From positions 1 through 64,000 of the forward strand of contig JAXHUH010000301.1 in the NCBI GenBank assembly GCA_034211175.1: 64,000 bases of DNA. Direction: 5' to 3'. The notes beneath the pieces are model-generated. The model saw only the letters and a list, made by a program, of their open reading frames with translations, had not been told where the DNA came from and did no database searches. Below, piece after piece: positions 58,357-64,000 of this stretch (within the stretch, counting starts at the first letter, position 1; the number at the start of each line of letters is the position of its first letter). A program made the position numbers and the translations under genes. The stretch comes from JAXHUH01 sp034211175. Its GTDB lineage: Bacteria; Actinomycetota; Acidimicrobiia; Acidimicrobiales; CAIXPF01.

Positions 58357-58907
58357 GCACCGCCACCTCTACGGACAACAGCACCGACCTCACGATCGAG
58401 GCGCTGGTCGCCCAGCTCGCCGCCGCCAACGAGCGCATCGAGGCGCTCGAGGCCCGCTCGGGCATCGAGGCGGCGATGGTCAAGTACATGTGCGCCTGCG
58501 ACGTGCCGAGCGGCAAGGGGGAAGCCGTCGCTGCCGCGTTCACCCGCAACGGCATCTGGGAGGCGGCCGACAAGGAGGGCGACGACCACGCCGCCTGGGC
58601 CGCGCAGGGCACCGAGGCGCTGATCAAGAAGTTCGACCGGAACCACACCCGTCTGCCGTTCTCGATCCACTACCTCACCAACGGGCGGATCGAGCTCCTC
58701 GGCGACGGCCGGGCCCGCGGCAAGTGGTACTACTTCGAGCCCTGCACGTTCCGCGACGAGGTCGCGCTGTGGACGGCCGGCCACTACGTCAACGACTTCG
58801 AGGTCGAGGACGGGGTCTGGAAGCTCAGCCACCTCCGGGTCCGGACGTTCTTCTCCACCCGCTTCGAGGACGGCTGGCTCGTCGACCCGGCCTACGACAC
58901 GGCGTGA
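58353..58907 (+). CDS. SnoaL/NTF2-fold protein, probable oxygenase partner
   Basis: A 184-residue protein. After an N-terminal coiled region (IEALVAQLAAANERIEALEAR) comes a SnoaL-like NTF2 fold (GIEAAMVKYMCACD, NGIWEAADKEGDDH, RLPFSIHYLTNGRIEL, RGKWYYFEPCTFRD, WKLSHLRVRTFFS). Small subunits of Rieske oxygenases have this fold, and the gene overlaps the large subunit by four bases. It may also be a separate isomerase. Confidence 0.85.
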   Translation: MSTATSTDNSTDLTIEALVAQLAAANERIEALEARSGIEAAMVKYMCACDVPSGKGEAVAAAFTRNGIWEAADKEGDDHAAWAAQGTEALIKKFDRNHTRLPFSIHYLTNGRIELLGDGRARGKWYYFEPCTFRDEVALWTAGHYVNDFEVEDGVWKLSHLRVRTFFSTRFEDGWLVDPAYDTA

Positions 58908-60355
58908 CCGCCACCGGGCCGCGGCCGGGGGCGTCGGAACATCCCCGGGACCCTTCCGGTGCCCACGGTCGCGCCCGTCCCGACGACGCGGCCGCCGTGA
59001 TGGCCCGCCAGTGCCTCGCCCGCGGCCCGCGAGGTGTGAGCCTCGCGTCCGCGCCGGTCGCCGCGAGGATCGGTGCGGACGTGCTCGCCCGCGGCGGCAA
59101 CGCCTACGACGCCGTCGTCGCCTCCGCGCTCGCCGAGACGGTGCTGCTCCCGCCGAAGTGCGGCCTCGCCGACGTCGCACGGCGCGGCGAGCTGCGCGAC
59201 GTCGGCCCGACCGCGGTCGGGGTGCCGGGCGCACCGGCCGGGTACCTCGCGCTGGCCGAACGGGCGAGCCGGACCCTCGGCGTGCTCGCGGCCCCGGCGA
59301 TCGAGCTCGCCCTCGAGGGCTTCTGCTGGTCGGCGATCGGCGAGGCGCTGGCGGTCGAGTCCGCCGCGCTCGTGGCCCGCCACCAGCCCGCGGGCACTCG
59401 GCTGTTCCCCGACGGGCGACCGCTGCGGGCCGGCGAGGTCGTGCGTTTGCCCGGCCTCGCGCTCGCCCTCGGCCACCTCGTCGACGAGCGCGACGGGTTC
59501 CTCGCCGGCGAGGTCGGCGCGGCCATCGTCGGGCGGGTGCGCGACGAAGGTGGCGTGCTCACCGATGCCGACCTGCGCACCCCACGGGCCGAGTGGAGCC
59601 GCCCCGCCGGTGCCCGCGACGGCCGGCTCCACGCCACGCCGGCGCCCACCCACGGGGTGTCGCTGCTCGATGCCTGCACCGAGGACGCCGGTACCGGCCC
59701 GTCGGCGACGCTGGTCGCCGTCCGGGGTGCAATCGCGCGGCGCCGCCTGTCGTTCGCGGACACGTCGGGCACGTCGATGGTGAGCGCGGTCGACGCGGCC
59801 GGGACGATGGTGGCCGTCGTGCACTCGAACTCGTACCCGCGCTTCGGCAGCGGCCTGATCGTCGACGAGTACGACCTCGTGCTCGCCAACCGCGCCGGGC
59901 GCGGCTTCGACCCGGACCCGGCCCACCCGAACTTCCCCGCACCCGGCCGCCGGCCGGTCACGACGCTGCACGCATGGGGTTGGGAGACCTCGGCCGGTTG
60001 GCGCGTCCTCGGCGGGACCCCGGGCGGCGCCAACCAGATGCCGTGGAACGCCCAGGTCCTCGCCCGCCTCCGCGCTCGCGACGCCGCCGGCGGGCTCGAC
60101 CACGACGACCTCGCCCGCGCCATCGTCGCGCCCAGGTGGCAGCACGACCCCGACGGCGGCGTGTCCGCCGAGGACGGGTTCGGTGACGAGGACCTCGCCG
60201 AGCTGCGCGACGCGGCCGCCGACGACGGCGACGCCGAGCTCCGGGGGCTGCCCACCTGGGCCGCCCGCTCCGCCATGCAGCTCGTCGCCCACGACGGCAC
60301 CGTCGCCGCCGGCGCGGTCGACCCCCGCACGGTCGGCGGCGCCCTCGCCGTCTGA
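58904..60355 (+). CDS. gamma-glutamyltransferase-fold hydrolase (second of two)
   Basis: A 483-residue Ntn-hydrolase, paralogue of the protein at 45498. GGNAYDAVVASALAETVLLPPKCGLAD matches the first GGT-like protein; TSGTSMVSAVDAAG is the nucleophile segment with Thr first, then RFGSGLIVDEYDLVLANR and GGTPGGANQMPWN. Cytoplasmic by the lack of a signal peptide. GTG overlaps the SnoaL-type gene by four bases, the last of the operon. With two GGT-type enzymes the pathway probably starts or ends with an amide or peptide bond cleavage. Confidence 0.84.
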   Translation: MTATGPRPGASEHPRDPSGAHGRARPDDAAAVMARQCLARGPRGVSLASAPVAARIGADVLARGGNAYDAVVASALAETVLLPPKCGLADVARRGELRDVGPTAVGVPGAPAGYLALAERASRTLGVLAAPAIELALEGFCWSAIGEALAVESAALVARHQPAGTRLFPDGRPLRAGEVVRLPGLALALGHLVDERDGFLAGEVGAAIVGRVRDEGGVLTDADLRTPRAEWSRPAGARDGRLHATPAPTHGVSLLDACTEDAGTGPSATLVAVRGAIARRRLSFADTSGTSMVSAVDAAGTMVAVVHSNSYPRFGSGLIVDEYDLVLANRAGRGFDPDPAHPNFPAPGRRPVTTLHAWGWETSAGWRVLGGTPGGANQMPWNAQVLARLRARDAAGGLDHDDLARAIVAPRWQHDPDGGVSAEDGFGDEDLAELRDAAADDGDAELRGLPTWAARSAMQLVAHDGTVAAGAVDPRTVGGALAV

Positions 60356-60442
60356 CCCGGCGTCGCTCGCTGCGGCCACGCCGCCCGGCCGCGGCGGGGT
60401 CGTCGAGGGGCACGGCGTGCCTCGTCGGTGTCGCGAGGTCCG

Positions 60443-62257
60443 GTGACCGTGCGCGCCCGGCGTGGCGGTGCGGTTCGACGGAATCAGGGTTGTTGCTGCG
60501 ATCCTGGGGGTATCGAGTCGCCGATCGAACCCTCTGCCGACGCGTCCGCCGATGACCCGGAGCTGGACGCCGAACGTGCCGCCCTCGAGCGGATCCGCCG
60601 CGCCCAGGCCGACAACCTGGAGAAGGCCGTCGCGCGTGCCGAGCGGCTCGCCACCGACGCCGCCGAGATGGCCGAGGGTGGCATCCGCGACCTCTTCGAC
60701 GCCGACGACGAGGCCGACGCCGCGGTCGAGGCCGCCATGGTGCGCCAGAGCTCCGACGCCGCCATGCACGCCATCCGCCGGGTCGAGGAGCTGCGGGCCG
60801 CAGGCAGCGCGCTGGCGTTCGGGCACACGACCGGCGAGGACGGCGAGCGCACCACGATCGGGCGCCTCACCGTGTTCGAGGGCGACGAGCCCCTGGTCAT
60901 CGACTGGCGGGCGCCGGCGGCGGTGCCGTTCTACCGGGCGACCCCGCTCGAGGCCCGGGGCGTCGTGCGCCGCCGCAACCTCCTCTACGGCGACCACACC
61001 AGCGGCACCCCCGGTGAGCTGGTCGCCTACTCGGACGAGCTGTTCGACCCCGACGCCGCGGCCGACGAGATCGGCCTGCGGGGCGAGGCCGCGCTGCTCG
61101 CCTCGGTCACCGCACCGACCCGGGAGCAGATGCGCTCGGTCGTCGCCACGATCCAGGCCGAGCAGGATGCCGTCATCCGGGCCCCGGCCGACGAGCCGCT
61201 CGTCGTCCAGGGAGGCCCGGGCACCGGCAAGACGGTCGTGGCGCTCCACCGCGCCGCCTACCTGCTCTACGCCCAGCGCGAGGCCCTGTCCGACACCGGT
61301 GTGCTCGTGCTCGGGCCGTCGCCCGAGTTCCTGACCTACATCGCCGGCGTCCTCCCATCGCTCGGCGAGACCGGCGTCCTCTCGGTCACGCCGCCCGAGC
61401 TGTACCCGGGCGTGCGGCGGGGCCGCCCCGAGCCCGACGAGGTCGCCGCGGTCAAGGGCCGCCTCGACATGGTCGAGCTGCTCGCCAACGCGATCGCGGA
61501 TCGTCGCCGGCTCCCGAAGGGCCCGTTCAACACCTGGTACGGCGGCCGCCGGGTGACGCTGGGCAGCGACCGGCTCGCCGAGCTGTTCGGCCGGGCCGGC
61601 CAGCACCGGACCCACAACGAGGGCGCCGACCACTACCGCTTCGAGGTCGTCGAGGCCCTGACCGCCGAGGTGTTCGACCCGTCGTTCCACAACCTCGACG
61701 AGGCCCGGGACCACTTCCGCAACGACCCGACGGTCACCGAGCACCTCATGGCCCACTGGCCGCCGCTCACGCCGGAGCAGGCGCTGAACGACCTGTTCGG
61801 CTCCCGCGCCCTGCTGCGCTCCGCAGCCCGGGGCACCGGTCTCGGCGCCGCCGAGCTCGACCTCCTCGCCCGGCCCCGCACGCCCTACGCCGCGGTCGAG
61901 GACATCCACTGGTCGAACGCCGACGTCCCGCTCCTCGACGAGCTGCTGTCCCTCGTCGGCATCTCCCTCGGCGATCGGGTGATGGACGAGCGGATCCGCG
62001 AGCGGGACGAGGCCGACGAGTTCGAGCGGGCGGCCGCCGCCGACGAGCGGGCGGCCGCCGACAGCTCGGACGACGACGAGGACGGCGACGCCAACACCGA
62101 CGACAACGACGACGACGCCGGGTGGGACGACGACACCGAGTCCCTCGACGAGCTCGTCGGCACCGACCGCGAGCCCGGCGACCCGATGTTCGACACCAGC
62201 GTGCTCGACAAGCGCTACGAGGTCGACGAGGGCGGCGCCCCGGGGTGGTTCCGATGA
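60443..62257 (+). CDS. helD: HelD-type RNA polymerase recycling factor, N-terminal part
   Basis: A protein of about 604 residues with the beginning of HelD: an N-terminal helical arm (DPELDAERAALERIRRAQADNLEKAVARAE...), IDWRAPAAVPFYRATP, the NTPase Walker A VVQGGPGTGKTVVALHRAAYLLYAQRE and the first helicase subdomain with LGPSPEFLTYIAGVLPSLGE. It ends in a long acidic stretch (SSDDDEDGDANTDDNDDDAGWDDD) before the stop. HelD pushes into the RNA polymerase channels and frees stalled enzyme. The start is not certain: GTG 60443 has GAGG four bases upstream. The second half is the next, overlapping gene. Confidence 0.88.
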   Translation: MTVRARRGGAVRRNQGCCCDPGGIESPIEPSADASADDPELDAERAALERIRRAQADNLEKAVARAERLATDAAEMAEGGIRDLFDADDEADAAVEAAMVRQSSDAAMHAIRRVEELRAAGSALAFGHTTGEDGERTTIGRLTVFEGDEPLVIDWRAPAAVPFYRATPLEARGVVRRRNLLYGDHTSGTPGELVAYSDELFDPDAAADEIGLRGEAALLASVTAPTREQMRSVVATIQAEQDAVIRAPADEPLVVQGGPGTGKTVVALHRAAYLLYAQREALSDTGVLVLGPSPEFLTYIAGVLPSLGETGVLSVTPPELYPGVRRGRPEPDEVAAVKGRLDMVELLANAIADRRRLPKGPFNTWYGGRRVTLGSDRLAELFGRAGQHRTHNEGADHYRFEVVEALTAEVFDPSFHNLDEARDHFRNDPTVTEHLMAHWPPLTPEQALNDLFGSRALLRSAARGTGLGAAELDLLARPRTPYAAVEDIHWSNADVPLLDELLSLVGISLGDRVMDERIRERDEADEFERAAAADERAAADSSDDDEDGDANTDDNDDDAGWDDDTESLDELVGTDREPGDPMFDTSVLDKRYEVDEGGAPGWFR

Positions 62258-63141
62258 CCGACTGGACCTCCGACCGTCTCGCCGACCCGAACGACCCCGA
62301 CGTCGAGGATCGTCGGACCGGCATCGACGTCTCCCACGGCGGCCAGACCACCGAGGGTGACGGACCGGTCCGCGAGCTCGACCTCGACCGCCCCGACGAG
62401 ATCGCCGCCGAGGGGGCGACGGTCCGCCAGCTCGCGCTCGGCGAGCAGGTGTGGCGCTTCGGCCACGTGATCGTCGACGAGGCCCAGGACCTCACGCCGA
62501 TGCAGTGGCGCATGGTCGTCCGCCGGTCCCGCACCGGCGCGGTGACCATGCTGGGCGACCTGGCCCAACGCTCGATCGGGGAGCCGGGCAGCTGGGCCGA
62601 GCACCTCCCCCCGCAGCTGAAGCCGCACGCGCAGCGCGACCTGACGATCAACTACCGGTCGCCGGCCGAGATCAACGACCTCGCCGCCGCGGTGCTGCGG
62701 CGCCTCGCCCCCGACCTGCCGGTGTCGCGCTCGGTGCGCCACTCGGGCCACGAGCCCGAGGTCGTGGCCGTCGACGACCTCGATCGCGACCTCGCGGCGG
62801 TGGTGGCCGACGTCGCCGCCCGTCAGAAGGAGCGGCCGGGACGGGCGGTGCCGCCGGCGGTGATCGGCTTCGACCTGCCCGATCTCGACCGCCCGAGCGG
62901 CCACGGCGCCGGTGAGGAAGCGGCCGGCGCCGACGAGCCGGGCGTGCCGTGGTACCGGGCGCTGTCGCCGTGGCGGGCGAAGGGCCTCGAGTTCGACGAG
63001 GTCGTCGTCGTCGAACCGGCGCGGTTCCTCGACGAGCCCAACGGCCTGAGCCTCCTCTACGTCGCCCTCACCCGCTCGACCGACCGTCTCACCCTCGTCC
63101 ATCAGCGCCCCCTCCCGGACCTGCTCCACCAGGACGGCTGA
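62254..63141 (+). CDS. helD: HelD-type RNA polymerase recycling factor, C-terminal part
   Basis: A 295-residue protein that contains the rest of the HelD ATPase: Walker B VIVDEAQDLTPMQWRMV, MLGDLAQRS, DLTINYRSPAEIND, and the final helicase motifs AKGLEFDEVVVVEPARF and LLYVALTRSTDRLTLVHQ. Its ATG overlaps the stop of the N-terminal gene (ATGA), so both halves are translated together and can reassemble. Whether this is a natural split or a frame error in the acidic linker is open; the linker is the least conserved place. Confidence 0.86.
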   Translation: MTDWTSDRLADPNDPDVEDRRTGIDVSHGGQTTEGDGPVRELDLDRPDEIAAEGATVRQLALGEQVWRFGHVIVDEAQDLTPMQWRMVVRRSRTGAVTMLGDLAQRSIGEPGSWAEHLPPQLKPHAQRDLTINYRSPAEINDLAAAVLRRLAPDLPVSRSVRHSGHEPEVVAVDDLDRDLAAVVADVAARQKERPGRAVPPAVIGFDLPDLDRPSGHGAGEEAAGADEPGVPWYRALSPWRAKGLEFDEVVVVEPARFLDEPNGLSLLYVALTRSTDRLTLVHQRPLPDLLHQDG

Positions 63142-63149
63142 CCGGCCGG

Positions 63150-64000
63150 CTACCGGTGCGCGGTGCGGGCCGGTTCGAGCAGGCCGAGATCGCGCAGCGC
63201 CAGGGCGGTGGCGCGGAGCGCCTCGGCGTTGGCGCGTGGCTCCCAACCGAGCGTGCGCCGGGCCTTGTCGCTCGAGACCCGCCGAACCTTGCCGAGCTCT
63301 CCGACCATGCCGGCCATCCCCGGGTCGACCCTTGCCGCCTCGCGCACGGTCTCGTCGTCGAGCACGTCGGGGATCGGCGCATCGGGGGTCACGGCCTCCC
63401 GCAGGATCCGCGCCATCTCCTGGAACGTGATCGGCTCACCGGTCGACGCCAGGAAGCGCTCACCCGCTGCGTCGGGCGAGGTCATGGCGCGCAGGTGCAG
63501 GTCCGCGGCGTCACGCACGTCGACCACGGTCGTGGCCAGGCGCGGTACCGCGGGCATCGACAGCAGCTGGCGGGCGAGAGCGACCGACGCGGACAGACGA
63601 CTCGTGGCCGGTGGGCCGAAGATGCCGACCGGGTTCACGACCGTGAGCTCGGTGTCGGTGCCGGTGTCGGTGTCGGGGCGGGCGGTCAGGAGGTCCCAAG
63701 CCGCCCGCTCCGCCACCGCCTTGGACCGGACGTAGGCACTCAGGGGTGCGTCGAGGTCGGTCCAGTCCTCCTCGGTGAACGGTTCGTCGGTCGGCGGGTG
63801 GCCGTAGCCGACGGCGGCGAACGACGAGGTCATCACCACCCGCTCCACTCCGGCGTCGATCGCGGCCCGCAGCACGCGCAGGGTGCCGTCCCGGGCGGGC
63901 ACGATCACCTCGTCGTCGTCCTCGGGCAACGCGGGCGGGAACGGCGAGGCGACGTGGTGCACGTAGCGGACGCCGTCGAGTGCCTCGTCCCAGCCGGCGT
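63150..64000 (-). CDS. dihydroflavonol-reductase-like SDR, 5' end beyond the window
   Basis: The C-terminal part of an extended SDR (NAD-dependent epimerase/dehydratase, aldehyde- or dihydroflavonol-reductase branch). Readable: VRYVHHVASPFPP, VERVVMTSSFAAVGYG with the catalytic Ser, YVRSKAVAERAAW with the Tyr and Lys, and VVNPVGIFGPPA. At least 283 residues lie in the window; the N-terminal Rossmann motif is outside it. The substrate is unknown. Confidence 0.88.
   Translation of the reverse strand, partial: AGWDEALDGVRYVHHVASPFPPALPEDDDEVIVPARDGTLRVLRAAIDAGVERVVMTSSFAAVGYGHPPTDEPFTEEDWTDLDAPLSAYVRSKAVAERAAWDLLTARPDTDTGTDTELTVVNPVGIFGPPATSRLSASVALARQLLSMPAVPRLATTVVDVRDAADLHLRAMTSPDAAGERFLASTGEPITFQEMARILREAVTPDAPIPDVLDDETVREAARVDPGMAGMVGELGKVRRVSSDKARRTLGWEPRANAEALRATALALRDLGLLEPARTAHR

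Overview
This is a high-GC (roughly 70% or more) actinobacterial chromosome segment. The actinobacterium-specific small families (DUF3039, DUF6027), type-B L31, the ACT-HAD SerB and the many leaderless -10 promoters point to Actinomycetota. Acidimicrobiia is my best guess, but it is inference. A run of ten N at 19703-19712 shows that this is a scaffolded draft assembly.

Left part (1-11 kb): a palindromic repeat pair, a YbaK-type aminoacyl-tRNA deacylase, DUF6027, SerB, and a Fur-family regulator divergent from a cbiMNQO-type nickel/cobalt ECF transporter. The promoter of the transporter carries a TTGC-type inverted repeat that resembles a Nur box. Then come a GNAT acetyltransferase, DUF3039 with scrambled copies of its own 3' end, an HtrA-like protease divergent from an HxlR regulator, ribosomal protein L31 and a GH13 glucosidase.

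Middle (11-30 kb): a voltage-sensor channel with an odd selectivity filter, a GGDEF-EAL protein, ValS, a degenerate GGDEF protein, CysS (split by the N gap), a VapBC pair, a secreted protein with a damaged metzincin motif, EngB, DUF4184, a TetR regulator divergent from an alpha/beta hydrolase, a MerR regulator, a VOC protein, a second VapBC pair and an acyl-CoA dehydrogenase with its own operator.

Accessory stretch (30.5-38.8 kb): an integrase remnant, small unknown genes, a truncated toxin next to an intact RHH antitoxin, methyltransferases, a SEC-C protein with a His-rich loop, an SDR gene with two compensating frameshifts divergent from ArsR, CsbD and an ankyrin protein. It is followed by a quinone-reductase-like MDR, a CPA1 antiporter, a PKD secreted protein and a DUF2207 membrane protein.

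Right part (44.8-60.4 kb): the most interesting region, a GntR/FCD-controlled catabolic island of about 15.5 kb. It combines a Tat-lipoprotein oligopeptide-type ABC importer with a double-ATPase fusion, two gamma-glutamyltransferase-fold hydrolases, two FMN alpha-hydroxyacid-dehydrogenase paralogues that both lack the catalytic His, an SDR without the catalytic Lys, an aspartate-dehydrogenase-like protein, a VOC protein, a Rieske oxygenase with a SnoaL-type partner and a small unknown protein. Three promoters in it share an ATTGT/ACAAT half-site. One of them is a symmetric bidirectional -10 that drives two leaderless genes. The island imports and degrades something, but the substrate cannot be read from the sequence.

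Right end (60.4-64 kb): a HelD-type RNA-polymerase recycling factor encoded as two overlapping ORFs, and the 3' part of a dihydroflavonol-reductase-like SDR that runs off the window.
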